Origin: Aegilops tauschii subsp. strangulata
Taxonomy: Eukaryota; Streptophyta; Magnoliopsida; Poales; Poaceae
NCBI RefSeq assembly: GCF_002575655.3
Contig: NC_053039.3
Coordinates: forward strand, 377,743,633-377,807,632
Reading direction: 5' to 3'
Length of the DNA stretch: 64,000 nt
The position numbers and the translations under genes are program-made. Under the pieces are notes generated by a model. The model did no database searches. It had not been told where the DNA came from and saw nothing but the letters and a program-made list of their open reading frames with translations. Each line of letters starts with the position of its first letter. Within the stretch, counting starts at the first letter, position 1. Of the stretch, positions 22,612 through 34,350 are shown in pieces.

Positions 22612-24335
22612 TGTTGGAAATATGCCCTAGAGGCAATAATAAATGGTTATTATTATATTTCTTTGTTCATGATAATTGTCTATTGTTCATGCTATAATTG
22701 TGTTATCCGGAAATCGTAATACATGTGTGAATACATAGACTACAACGTGTCCCTAGTAAGCCTCTAGTTGACTGGCTCGTTGATCAACAGATAGTCATGG
22801 TTTCCTGACTATGGACATTGGATGTCATTGACAACGGGATCACATCATTAGGAGAATGATGTGATGGACAAGACCCAATCCTAAGCATAGCTCAAAGATC
22901 GTGTAGTTCGTTTGCTAGAGCTTTTCCAATGTCAAGTATCTTCTCCTTAGACCATGAGATCGTGCAACTCCCGGATACCGTAAGAGTACTTTGGGTGTGC
23001 CAAACGTCACAACGTAACTGGGTGACTATAAAGGTACACTACGGGTATCTCCGAAAGTGTCTGTTGAGTTGGCACGGATCGAGACTGGGATTTGTCACTC
23101 CGTATGACGGAGAGGTATCTCTGGGCCCACTCAGTAATGCATCATCATAATGAGCTCAATGTGACTAAGGAGTTAGTCACGGGATCATGCATTGCGGTAC
23201 GAGTAAAGAGACTTGCCGGTAACGAGATTGAACAAGGTATTGGGATACCGACGATCGAATCTCGGGCAAGTAACATACTGATTGACAAAGAGAATTGTAT
23301 ACGGGATTGATCGAATCCTCGACATCGTGGTTCATCCGATGAGATCATCGTGGAACATGTGGGAGCCAACATGGGTATCCAGATCCCGCTGTTGGTTATT
23401 GACCGGAGAGGCGTCTCGGTCATGTCTGCATGTCTCCCGAACCCGTAGGGTCTACACACTTAAGGTTCGGTGACGCTAGGGTTGTAGAGATATGAGTATG
23501 CGGAAACCCGAAAGTTGTTCGGAGTCCCGGATGAGATCCCGGACATCACGAGGAGTTCCGAAATGGTCCGGAGGTGAAGAATTATATATAGGATGTCCAG
23601 TTTCGGCCACCGGGAAAGTTTCGGGGGTTATCGGTATTGTACCGGGACCACCGGAAGGGTCCCGGGGGTCCACCGGGTGGGGCAACCTATCTCGGAGGGC
23701 CCCATGGGCTGAAGTGGGAAGGGAACCAGCCCTTAGTGGGCTGGGGTGCCCCCATGGGCCTCCCCCCTGCGCCTAGGGTTGGAAACCCTAGGGTGGGGGG
23801 CGCCCCACTTGGCTTGGGGGGGAAGCCACCCCCCCTTCCCCCTTGGCCGCCGCCCCCCCCCCCCCCATGTAGATGGGTTCCAGGGCCGGCGCCCCCCCCC
23901 TCCAGGGGTCCTATATATAGTGGGGGGAGGGAGGGCAGCAACACAACAGCCTTTGGCGCCTCCCTCCTCCCCTGCAACACCTCTCCCTCTCGCAGAAGCT
24001 TGGCGAAGCCCTGCCGAGACCCCGCTACTTCCACCACCACGCCGACGTGCTGCGATCTCCACCAACCTCTCCTTCCCCCTTGCTGGATCAAGAAGGAGGA
24101 GACGTCGCTGCTCCGTACGTGTGTTGAACGCGGAGGTGCCGTCCGTTCGGCACTCGGTCATCGGTGATTTGGATCACGGCGAGTACGACTCCATCAACCC
24201 CGTTCATTGGAACGCTTCCGCTCGCGATCTACAAGGGTATGTAGATGCACTCCTTTCCCCTCGTTGCTAGTATACTCCATAGATGGATCTTGGTGATGCG
24301 TAGGAAATTTTAAAATTCTGCTACGATCCCCAACA
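22612..24335 (+). repeat. 5' LTR of the Angela-type element
   Basis: 1,724 bp, TGTTGGAAATATGCCC to ATCCCCAACA. A TATA box CTATATATAG at 23911-23920 would start transcription in the region around 23945, defining the R segment. Confidence 0.92.
23911..23920 (+). promoter_or_regulatory. LTR TATA box
   Basis: CTATATATAG in a GC-rich context. The same box is at 30931-30941 in the 3' LTR and 59821-59831 in the older Angela-like element. Confidence 0.75.
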
Positions 24336-24336
24336 G

Positions 24337-24349
24337 TGGCATCATGAGC
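24337..24349 (+). other. Primer-binding site (initiator Met tRNA type)
   Basis: TGGCATCATGAGC one base after the LTR, a variant of the usual plant TGGTATCAGAGC site. Confidence 0.65.
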
Positions 24350-25650
24350 CAGGCCTATGCGTAGTTACTATGCACGAGTAGAACACAAAGCAGTTGTGGG
24401 CGTAGATGTTGCCAATTCTTCTTGCCGCTACTAGTCTTATCTTCTTTCGGCGGCATTGTGGGATGAAGCGGCCCGGACCGACCTTACACGTACGCTTACG
24501 TGAGACAGGTTCCACCGACTGACATGCACTAGTTGCATAAGGTGGCTAGCGGGTGTCTGTCTCTCCCACTTTAGTCGGAACGGATTCGATGAAAAGGGTC
24601 CTTATGAAGGGTAAATAGAAATTGGCATATCACATTGTGGTTTTACGTAGGTAAGAAACGTTCTTGCTAGAAACCTATAGAAGCCACGTAAAAACATGCA
24701 ACAACAATTAGAGGACGTCTAACTTGTTTTTGCAGCATGTGCCTTGTGATGTGATATGGCCAAAAGGATGTGATGAATGAGATATATGTGATGTATGAAA
24801 TTTATCATGTTCTTGTAATAGGAATCACGACTTGCATGTCGATGAGTATGACAACCGGCAGGAGCCATAGGAGTTGTCTTTATTTTTTGTATGACCTGCG
24901 TGTCATTGAATAAACGCCATGTAAATTACTTTACTTTATTGCTAAACGCGTTAGACATAGAAGTAGAAGTAATCGTTGGCATGACAACTTCATGAAGACA
25001 CGATGATGGAGATCATGATGATGGAGATCATGGTGTCATGCCGGTGATGAAGATGATCATGGCGCCCCGAAGATGGAGATCAAAGGAGCAAAATGATATT
25101 GGCCATATCATGTCACTATTTGATTGCATGTGATGTTTATCACGTTTTGCATCTTATTTGCTTAGAACGACGGTAGTAAGTAAGATGATCCCTTATAATA
25201 ATTTCAAGAAAGTGTTCCCCCTAACTGTGCACCGTTGCGAAGGTTCGTTGTTTCGAAGCACCACGTGATGATCGGGTGTGATAGATTCTAACGTTCGCAT
25301 ACAACGGGTGTTGACGAGCCTAGCATGTACAGACATGGCCTCAGAACACACGCAATACACTTAGGTTGACTTGACGAGCCTAGCATGTACAGACATGGCC
25401 TCGGAACACGGAGGACCGAAAGGTCGAGCATGAGTCGTATAGAAGGTACGATCAACATGGAGATGTTCACCGATCTTGACTAGTCCGTCTCACGTGATGA
25501 TCGGACACGGCCTAGTTAACTTGGATCATGTTTCACTTAGATGACTAGAGGGATGTCTATCTGAGTGGGAGTTCATTGAATAATTTCATTATATGAACTT
25601 AATTATCATGAACTTAGTCTAAAATCTTTACAATATGTCTTGTAGATCAA
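24350..25650 (+). other. Untranslated leader of the Angela-type element
   Basis: Contains GATGATGGAGATCATGATGATGGAGATCATG (about 25001-25033) as a short tandem repeat and a 60-bp direct repeat in which TTGACGAGCCTAGCATGTAC begins at 25311 and again at 25371. The older element has the same pair near 61249 and 61309, so the repeat is a family feature. Confidence 0.7.
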
Positions 25651-28600
25651 ATGGCCCACGTTGTCCTCAACTTCAACGCGTTCCTAGAGAAAACCAAGCT
25701 GAAAGATGATGGCAACAACTATACGGACTGGGTCCGGAACCTGAGGATCATCCTCATAGCTGCCAAGAAAGATTATGTCCTAGAAGCACCGCTAGGTGAA
25801 GCACCAATCCCAGAGAACCAAGACGTTATGAACGCTTGGCAATCATGTGCTGATGATTACTCCCTCGTTCAGTGCGGCATGCTTTACAGCTTAGAACCGG
25901 GTCTCCAAAAGCGTTTTGAGAAACATGGAGCATATGAGATGTTCGAAGAGCTGAAAATGGTTTTCCAAGCTCATGCCCGGGTCGAGAGATATGAAGTCTC
26001 CGACAAGTTCTTCAGCTGTAAAATGGAGGAAAATAGTTCTGTTAGTGAGCACATACTCAGAATGTCTGGGTTACACAACCGCTTGTCTCAGCTGGGAGTT
26101 AATCTCCCGGATGACGCGGTCATTGACAGAATCCTTCAGTCGCTTCCACCGAGCTACAAGAGCTTTGTGATGAACTTCAATATGCAGGGGATGGAAAAGA
26201 CCATTCCTGAGGTATATTCGATGCTGAAATCAGCGGAGGTGGAGATCAGAAAAGAACATCAAGTGTTGATGGTGAATAAAACCACTAAGTTCAAGAAAGG
26301 CAAGGGTAAGAAGAACTTAAAGAAGGACGGCAAGGGAGTTGCCACGCCCGGTAAGCCAGTTGCCGGGAAGAAGTCAAACAATGGACCCAAGCTTGAGACT
26401 GAGTGCTTTTATTGCAAGGGAAGTGGTCACTGGAAGCGGAACTGCCCCAAATACTTAGCGGACAAGAAGGCCGGCAACACCAAAGGTATATGTGATATAC
26501 ATGTAATTGATGTGTACCTTACCAGTACTCGTAGTAGCTCCTGGGTATTTGATACCGGTGCGGTTGCTCATATTTGTAACTCAAAACAGGAACTGCGGAA
26601 TAAGCGGAGACTGGCAAAGGACGAGGTGACGATGCGCGTCGGGAATGGTTCCAAGGTCGATGTGATCGCCGTCGGCACGCTGCCTCTACATTTACCTACG
26701 GGATTAGTTTTAAACCTCAATAATTGTTATTTAGTGCCAGCTTTGAGCATGAACATTGTATCTGGATCTCGTTTAATTCAAGATGGCTACTCATTTAAAT
26801 CCGAGAATAATGGTTGTTCTATTTATATGAGAGATATGTTTTATGGTCATGCCCCGCTGGTCAATGGTTTATTCTTGATGAATCTCGAACGTGATGTTAC
26901 ACATATTCATAGTGTGAATACCAAAAGATGTAAAGTTGATAACGATAGTCCCACATACTTGTGGCACTGCCGCCTTGGTCACATTGGTGTCAAGCGCATG
27001 AAGAAGCTCCATGCAGATGGACTTTTGGAGTCTCTTGATTACGAATCATTTGACACGTGCGAACCATGCCTCATGGGTAAGATGACCAAGACTCAGTTCT
27101 CCGGAACAATGGAGCGAGCAACCAACTTATTGGAAATCATACATACCGATGTGTGCGGTCCAATGAGTGTTGAGGCTCGCGGAGGATATCGTTATGTTCT
27201 CACTCTCACTGATGACTTAAGTAGATATGGGTATGTCTACCTAATGAAACACAAGTCTGAAACCTTTGAAAAGTTCAAGGAATTTCAGAGTGAGGTTGAG
27301 AATCAACGTGACGGGAAAATAAAGTTCTTACAATCAGATCGTGGTGGAGAATATTAAAGTCACGAATTTGGTACGCACTTAAGGAAATGTGGAATCGTTT
27401 CACGACTCACGCCGCCTGGAACACCTCAGCGAAATGGTGTGTCCGAACGTCGTAATCGCACTCTATTGGATATGGTGCGATCTATGATGTCTCTTACCGA
27501 TCTACCGCTCTCATTTTGGGGCTATGCTTTAGAGACTGCCGCATTCACTTTAAATAGGGCTCCGTCGAAATCCGTTGAGACGACACCGTATGAATTATGG
27601 TTTGGGAAGAAACCTAAGCTGTCGTTTCTAAAAGTTTGGGGATGCGATGCTTATGTCAAGAAACTTCAACCTGAAAAGCTCGAACCCAAGTCGGAGAAAT
27701 GCGTCTTCATAGGATACCCTAAGGAAACTATTGGGTATACCTTCTACCTCAGATCCGAAGGCAAGATCTTCGTTGCCAAGAACGGGTCCTTTCTGGAGAA
27801 AGAGTTTCTCTCGAAAGAATTAAGTGGGAGGAAAGTGGAACTTGATGAGGTGATAGTCACCCCTTCCGAACCGGAAAGTAGCGCAGCGCGGGAAGATGTT
27901 CCTGTGGTGCCTACACCGATTGGGGAGGAAGTTAATGATGATGATCATGAAGCGTCGGATCAAGTTACTGCTGAACTTCGTAGGTCCACAAGGACACGTT
28001 CCGCACCAGAGTGGTACGGCAACCCTGTCTTAGAAATCATGTTGTTAGACAACGGTGAACCTTCGAACTATGAAGAAGCGATGGCGGGCCCGGATTCCGA
28101 CAAATGGCTAGAAGCCATGAAATCCGAGATAGGATCCATGTATGAAAACGAAGTATGGACTTTGACTGACTTGCCCGATGATCGGCGAGCCATAGAAAAT
28201 AAATGGATCTTTAAGAAGAAGACAGACGCGGATGGTAATGTGACCATCTATAAGGCTCGACTTGTCGCTAAGGGTTATCGACAAGTTCAAGGGGTTGACT
28301 ACGATGAGACTTTCTCACCCGTAGCGAAGCTGAAGTCCGTCCGAATCATGTTAGCAATTGCCGCATACTATGATTATGAGATATGGCAGATGGACGTCAA
28401 AACGGCATTCCTTAACGGCTTTCTTAAGGAAGAATTGTATATGATGCAGCCGGAAGGTTTTGTCGATCCTAAGAATGCTAACAAGGTATGCAAGCTCCAG
28501 CGCTCCATCTATGGGCTGGTGCAAGCATCTCGGAGTTGGAACATTCGCTTTGATGAGATGATCAAAGCGTTTGGGTTTACACAGACTTATGGAGAAGCCT

Positions 28601-29631
28601 GTGTTTACAAGAAAGTGAGTGGGAGCTCTGTAGCATTTCTCTTATTGTATGTGGATGACATACTATTGATGGGAAATGATATAGAATTCTTGGAAAGTAT
28701 AAAGGCCTATTTGAATAAGTGTTTTTCAATGAAGAACCTTGGAGAAGCTGCTTATATATTGGGTATCAAGATCTATAGAGATAGATCAAGACGCCTCATT
28801 GGTCTTTCACAGAGTACGTACCTTGACAAGATATTGAAGAAGTTCAATATGGATCAGTCCAAGAAGGGGTTCTTGCCTGTATTGCAAGGTGTGCAATTGA
28901 GCACGGCTCAATGCCCGACCACGGCAGAAGATAGAGAAAAGATGAGTGTCATCCCCTATGCCTCGGCCATAGGGTCTATTATGTATGCCATGCTGTGTAC
29001 CAGACCTGATGTAAACCTTGCCGTAAGTTTGGTAGGAAGGTACCAAAGTAATCCCGGCATGGAACACTGGACAGCGGTCAAGAATATCCTGAAGTACCTG
29101 AAGAGGACTAAGGATATGTTTCTCGTTTATGGAGGTGACGAAGAGCTCGTCGTAAAGGGTTACGTCGACGCTAGCTTCGACACAGATCTGGATGACTCGA
29201 AGTCACAAACCGGATACGTGTATATTTTGAATGGAGGAGCAGTAAGCTGGTGCAGTTGCAAGCAAAGCGTCGTGGCGGGATCTACATGTGAAGCGGAATA
29301 CATGGCGGCCTTAGAGGCAGCACAGGAAGCAGTCTGGATAAAGGAGTTCATTACCGACCTAGGGGTGATTCCCAATGCGTCGGGCCTGATGACTCTCTTC
29401 TGTGACAACACTGGAGCTATTGCCCTTGCCAAGGAGCCCAGGTTTCACAGGAAGACTAGGCATATCAAGCGTCGCTTCAACTCCATTCGTGAAAGTGTTC
29501 AAAATGGATACATAGACATTAGTAAAGTACATACGGACCTGAATGTAGCAGACCTGTTGACTAAACCTCTCCCTAGAGCAAAACATGATCAACACCAGGA
29601 CGCAATGGGTGTTCGATTCATCACAATGTAA
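25651..29631 (+). pseudogene. Copia gag-pol polyprotein with one in-frame stop
   Basis: A single frame of 1,327 codons. Order: gag; CCHC zinc knuckle CFYCKGSGHWKRNC (residues 252-265); protease with catalytic Asp in VFDTGAVAH (Asp 301); integrase HHCC zinc finger starting WHCRLGH (438); integrase catalytic Asp in HTDVCG (500) and Asp in QSDRGG (563); third acidic residue in GVSERRN, just past the stop; reverse transcriptase with YVDDILLM (1000-1007); RNase H starting DASFDTDLDD (1173). The order protease-integrase-RT-RNase H is diagnostic of Ty1/Copia. The only break is TAA at codon 569 (27355-27357), probably from a Leu codon, so the full polyprotein cannot be made unless the stop is read through. 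The RT motif YGLVQASRSW has Val where Lys is usual. Confidence 0.93.
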
Positions 29632-29648
29632 CTAGATTATTGACTCTA

Positions 29649-29663
29649 GTGCAAGCGGGAGAC
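29649..29663 (+). other. Polypurine tract of the Angela-type element
   Basis: GTGCAAGCGGGAGAC directly before the 3' LTR, the usual tract of this family. Confidence 0.7.
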
Positions 29664-31358
29664 TGTTGGAAATATGCCCTAGAGGCAATAATAAATGGTT
29701 ATTATTATATTTCTTTGTTCATGATAATTGTCTATTGTTCATGCTATAATTGTGTTATCCGGAAATCGTAATACATGTGTGAATACATAGACTACAACGT
29801 GTCCCTAGTAAGCCTCTAGTTGACTGGCTCGTTGATCAACAGATAGTCATGGTTTCCTGACTATGGACATTGGATGTCATTGTTAATGGGATCACATCAT
29901 TAGGAGAATGATGTGATGGACAAGTCCCAATCCTAAGCATAGCTCAAAGATCGTGTAGTTCGTTTGCTAGAGCTTTTCCAATGTCAAGTATCTTCTCCTT
30001 AGACCATGAGATCGTGCAACTCCCGGATACCGTAAGAGTACTTTGGGTGTGCCAAACGTCACAACGTAACTGGGTGACTATAAAGGTACACTACGGGTAT
30101 CTCCGAAAGTGTCTGTTGAGTTGGCACGGATCGAGACTGGGATTTGTCACTCCGTATGACGGAGAGGTATCTCTGGGCCCACTCGGTAATGCATCATCAT
30201 AATGAGCTCAATGTGACTAAGGAGTTAGTCACGGGATCATGCATTGCGGTACGAGTAAAGACACTTGCCGGTAACGAGATTGAACAAGGTATTGGGATAC
30301 CGACGATCGAATCTCGGGCAAGTAACATACCGATTGACAAAGGGAATTGTATACGGGATTGATCGAATCCTCGACATCGTGGTTCATCCGATGAGATCAT
30401 CGTGGAACATGTGGGAGCCAACATGGGTATCCAGATCCTGCTGTTGGTTATTGACCGGAGAGGCGTCTCGGTCATGTCTGCATGTCTCCCGAACCCGTAG
30501 GGTCTACACACTTAAGGTTCGGTGACGCTAGGGTTGTAGAGATATGAGTATGCGGAAACCCGAAAGTTGTTCGGAGTCCCGGATGAGATCCCGGACGTCA
30601 CGAGGAGTTCCGGAATGGTCCGGAGGTGAAGAATTATATATAGGAAGTCCAGTTTCGGGGGTTATCGGTATTGTACCGGGACCACCGGAAGGGTCCCGGG
30701 GGTCCACCGGGTGGGGCAACCTATCCCGGAGGGCCCCATGGGCTGAAGTGGGAAGGGAACCTGCCCTTAGTGGGCTGGGGCGCCCCCCATGGGCCTCCCC
30801 CTGCGCCTAGGGTTGGAAACCCTAGGGTGGGGGGGGCGCCCCAGTTGGCTTGGGGGGAAGCCACCCCCCCTTCCCCCTTGGCCCCCCCCATGTAGATGGG
30901 TTCCAGGGCCGGCGCCCCCCCTCCAGGGGTCCTATATATAGTGGGGGGAGGGAGGGCAGCAACACAACAGCCTTTGGCGCCTCCCTCCTCCCCTGCAACA
31001 CCTCTCCCTCTCGCAGAAGCTTGGCGAAGCCCTGCCGAGACCCCGCTACTTCCACCACCACGCCGACGTGCTGCTGGATCTCCATCAACCTCTCCTCCCC
31101 CCTTGCTGGATCAAGAAGGAGGAGACGTCGCTGCTCCGTACGTGTGTTGAACGCGGAGGTGCCGTCCGTTCGGCACTCGGTCATCGGTGATTTGGATCAC
31201 GGCAAGTACGACTCCATCAACCCCGTTCATTGGAACGCTTCCGCTCACGATCTACAAGGGTATGTAGATGCACTCCTTTCCCCTCGTTGCTAGTATACTC
31301 CATAGATGGATCTTGGTGATGCGTAGGAAATTTTAAAATTCTGCTACGATCCCCAACA
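29664..31358 (+). repeat. 3' LTR of the Angela-type element
   Basis: 1,695 bp, nearly identical to 22612-24335. Lacks GGCCACCGGGAAAGTTTC near 30660, which lies between two GTTTCGG copies in the 5' LTR and so looks like slippage or short-repeat recombination. Confidence 0.92.
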
Positions 31359-32199
31359 TGAGCATCATGAAATTGGTGATGGAGGATGGTTGATGATGAC
31401 GATGGCGACGAATCCCCTCTCCAGAGGCCCGAGCGGACTCCAGATCAGCCCTCCCGAGAGATTTTAGGGCTTGAGGGCGGCTCCGTATCGTAAAACGCGA
31501 TGAATCCTTCTCTCTGATTTTTTTCTCCCCGAAAGTGAATATATGGAGTTGGAGTTGATGTCGGTGGAGCGTCAGGGGGCCCACGAGGTAGGGGGCGCGC
31601 CCTCCACCCTCATGGACAGGGTGTGGGCCCCCTGACGTGGTTTTTTCTTCCGGTATTTTTCTTATTTTCCAAATAGATGTTCCATGGAGTTTCAGGTCAT
31701 TCCGAGAACTTTTGTTTCTGCACATAAATAACACCATGGAAAGTCTGCTGAAAACAGCGTCAGTCCGGGTTAGTTCCATTCAAATCATGCAAGTTAGAGT
31801 CCAAAACAAGGGCAAAAGTGTTTGGAAAAGTAGATACAACGGAGACGTATCAAGGGCGCGCACCGAGGAGCAAGGGCCCGATTGCACTTTCCATAAAACA
31901 GTCAGGGACCCGATTGCTTTTTTAAAAAAAATACAAGGACCCGATTGCTTTATATAAAAAACTTACAGAAATACTGACATGTGGGCCCTACATGTAAGGT
32001 AACAGTCAAACAAATGGTTCTCTTACGTGCGGGTCCCAACTGTCATAACCGCGATCAATTTGAAAGCACTCTGTGATTAGGGTTTTTTGAAACAGCCAAC
32101 CCCTCACTTGGTAGTTATCAGCAAAAAATAAAAAACCGGTGGTTTTTTGGAACCCTAACCTGTAAAGTAGTAGTTTTATGCTATTTACTCACAACTAAG

Positions 32200-32358
32200 C
32201 TGCTTGATCCTATGAAAGTATCAACCACAGAGAAGTACCTTTGGTAATCCATAGCTGATCACAAGCACAGATGACCCCAGGTGAACAGTAAAAGGTGAAA
32301 AAACAAACATGTCTTGTGAAAATCTCGGCCGAGTGACACTTTTTTTTCGTATCTCTAA
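32200..32358. other. Short spacer between MULE 2 and the Helitron
   Basis: No gene or repeat recognised. Confidence 0.4.
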
Positions 32359-32396
32359 TCTCTACTCCTAATGGACGAGTTGGTGAATCGTCTCCA

Positions 32397-32525
32397 CGGT
32401 TTATTTTCGCTGGGTTTTTTCGTCTCTCCTCCCACCACCCCCTCCCACCCTGGTCTGCGGTTTATTTTCACTAGTTTTTTTTGTCTCTCCTCCCACCACC
32501 CCCTCCCACCCTGGTCCATCGGTTT
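32397..32525 (+). repeat. 61-bp tandem repeat, two units
   Basis: CGGTTTATTTTC begins at 32397, 32458 and, as a partial unit, 32520. Each unit carries a pyrimidine tract GTCTCTCCTCCCACCACCCC. Confidence 0.8.
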
Positions 32526-32583
32526 ATTTTTCTCTCCACTCTTTATTACAACCAGAACTTTCCTAACGTATAACAAATCATGG

Positions 32584-32880
32584 ATCTAACTTCCTTAAAT
32601 TATGCAAATCAATCGATTCCTTTTATTGGTTCAATTTGTCTTAGGAAACAAATAACAGATTTTCAGAAAACAAATAATACATTTTAATCTAACTTCCTTA
32701 AATTATGCAAATCAATTGATTCCTTTTATTGGTTCAATTTGTCTTAGGAAACAAATAACAGATTTTCAGGAAACAAATAATACATTTTAATCTAACTTTC
32801 CTAACTTATCTAAATCAATCGATTTCTCTTATTAGTGAATTTTTTTTTAGGAAACAAATAACAGACACGTCACAACTTTC
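32584..32880 (+). repeat. 103-bp tandem repeat, about three units
   Basis: ATCTAACTT begins at 32584, 32687 and 32790. The first two units are nearly identical (ATTATGCAAATCAAT, GGAAACAAATAACAGATTTT); the third is diverged. Confidence 0.85.
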
Positions 32881-33179
32881 CTCCCAATAAATAGTTTCTT
32901 AACATTTGCAAACTTTCCTAATCAGACACGTCACAAACGGGCAGGTACTGATATCACGTTACCAAACAATAAAACCCCATTTGCATAGAAATCAATTCAA
33001 AAATCCTAACTTTCCTAAATTTTTACCTTTCCTTGATAACAACCAATATTTCCTATGTTTTCCACCTATTGAAGGAAATCACCCCTCCATTGATATTAGC
33101 ATTTTTTGAACTGAGATCTCCGGGTTATGATTTTTTTTTTGCGATTCTTTCCACTTGTGACCTCTCCTTCCACTCCGGC

Positions 33180-34350
33180 TCCTTCTCGCATTAACACCTC
33201 CACCACAGCCAGGTGACACCGCCCCAGACCTCCTGCCTCTCCACACCTTCTCCGCCACCTCCTTCTCGTACTCCATTAACAATCCCTCCGCCACATTTGT
33301 CCACGGCGATGTCGAGGGCATGGCGCAGCAGCGTACCAGCGGTAGAGCAGCGCATAGCAGCAGGAAGCAACACGCAGCAGGCGAGGCGAGCGGCCGACGG
33401 TGGAGGGCAGAGATGCGGCCGGCGTGGCTGAGGGGGCGGCCGGCAGAAGATGGCCATGACTGGAGGCGGCGCGAGGCAGGGGCGCGACAGCGGGGCGAGC
33501 GAAGGGATAGGCGGCAGCAGACGGGGCGAGCGCAGCCAGCGAGAGTGTGGCGCGCGGCCAGGGTGTGTGTCGCGCGGGGCACAGTGGTGCGGTGGCTGCG
33601 GCGAGCGCGACGGCAGCGGCGGGCGCGACCGACGCGGTGTAGCACGGGCGTGGGCATGGAGAGGGAGTGGCCCCGCGGGCGCGGAAGAAGAGCGGCAGGC
33701 TCGGGCATGGGCGTGCATAGGAGCGGGCATGTGCCACGAGGTCAGTCCGATGAGCTCGGTGGCTACCCCTGCAATGGCCATGGCGGACGGCGGTTCTTGG
33801 CCACGGCGAAATACCTAACGAGAGCAAACGAGAGGGGAAACAGGGGAAAGGCAAGAGGAGATCATGGCGGTGTCAATGACGCCCTAGGGGAAGACATGGG
33901 AGCTCGGGGCGGCGCGGATCGAACGGCAATGTCGCGGTGGCCCAAGGTTGAGGAAGACGGCAGCGACGTCGATGCGGGGGTGCTGGACTTGATCTCGTTG
34001 GCGCAGACGAAGTAGCGAAGGCGTTCGGAGCTCCTCGACAAGCTCCTAGCCCGCAGGGAGGGCAGTGGCTATGTGGAGGGGTCGGTCATGGTGGCCGTGG
34101 CATCTGACTTCGTCCAGATCAACGGGATCGAGCGAGCGAGGAGGAGAAGTGGATTTGGGAGGGGGCGTCGAGGAGGAGTGAGGCCATGGGGGCAGGGAAG
34201 GAAGGGCGTCACCCTTATCCATTCCCCTTCGATGCCAGCGAGGTGGTCGGGCGGGAGCCCGGCTCTGTAGCGACGCGGCTCGGGGAACAGGAGAAGACAA
34301 CCGCGCGAGGACTGGACCGCTGAGCCGGTTCGGTGGCAAGGCCCGGGGGC
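33180..34350. other. GC-rich Helitron cargo, unassigned
   Basis: Sharp rise in GC relative to flanking Helitron sequence, frames open in four or more registers and heavy CpG. It looks like host first-exon sequence, but no protein motif is recognised in any frame, so I call no gene. Confidence 0.45.

Larger units (their letters stand above)
22612..31358 (+). mobile_element. Angela/BARE/WIS-type Ty1/Copia retrotransposon, nearly complete
   Basis: 8,747 bp with LTRs at 22612-24335 and 29664-31358, a leader, one long gag-pol frame and a purine tract. The target duplication is TGAGA (22607-22611) against TGAGC (31359-31363); the first LTR copy at 13200-14617 shows that the unbroken site read TGAGC. 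The two LTRs are very similar. The main differences are C-run length changes and an 18-bp stretch near 23610 absent from the right LTR, so the insertion is fairly young. It is the youngest layer of the stack Copia in Gypsy LTR in MULE. Confidence 0.93.
20358..31852 (+). repeat. Right copy of the tandem segmental duplication
   Basis: Repeats 11889-14617 in the same order, interrupted by the Copia element at 22612-31358. The joint with the Gypsy gag at 20358 shares TGGGTCAC with the left start at 11889, a microhomology of about 8 bp. Confidence 0.82.
21699..31852 (-). repeat. Solo Ty3/Gypsy LTR, interrupted by an Angela-type element
   Basis: The LTR runs 21699-22611 and resumes at 31364-31852. 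Together this is about 1.4 kb, matching 13200-14617. It is flanked by the 5-bp duplication AGGGC (21694-21698 and 31853-31857) with no internal region on either side, which defines a solo LTR produced by recombination between two LTRs. Confidence 0.88.
20905..32190. mobile_element. MULE 2, split by a solo Gypsy LTR that is itself split by a Copia element
   Basis: Left end at 20905 (GAGTAAATAGCATAAAACTA); the right end at 32190 is its inverted partner. The target duplication is ACAACTAAA (20896-20904) against ACAACTAAG (32191-32199), 8 of 9 bases. The inverted repeats extend about 170 bp at roughly 80 percent. Removing the nested insertion (21699-31852 plus one AGGGC copy) leaves about 1.13 kb. 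The left half beyond the repeat is GC-rich (21180-21690) with frames open on both strands, the look of a small Pack-MULE, but I cannot name a source gene. No transposase. Confidence 0.8.

Noticed and set aside
23687..24270. Overlapping ORFs of 130-176 codons on both strands of the Angela LTR (also at 30822-31293)
   Set aside because: Low-complexity Gly/Pro/Arg sequence from the GC-rich LTR promoter region, not part of the Copia proteins.
33079..34015. ORFs of up to 231 codons in the Helitron GC-rich part
   Set aside because: Frames overlap on both strands with Arg/Ala-rich low complexity and no recognisable domain.
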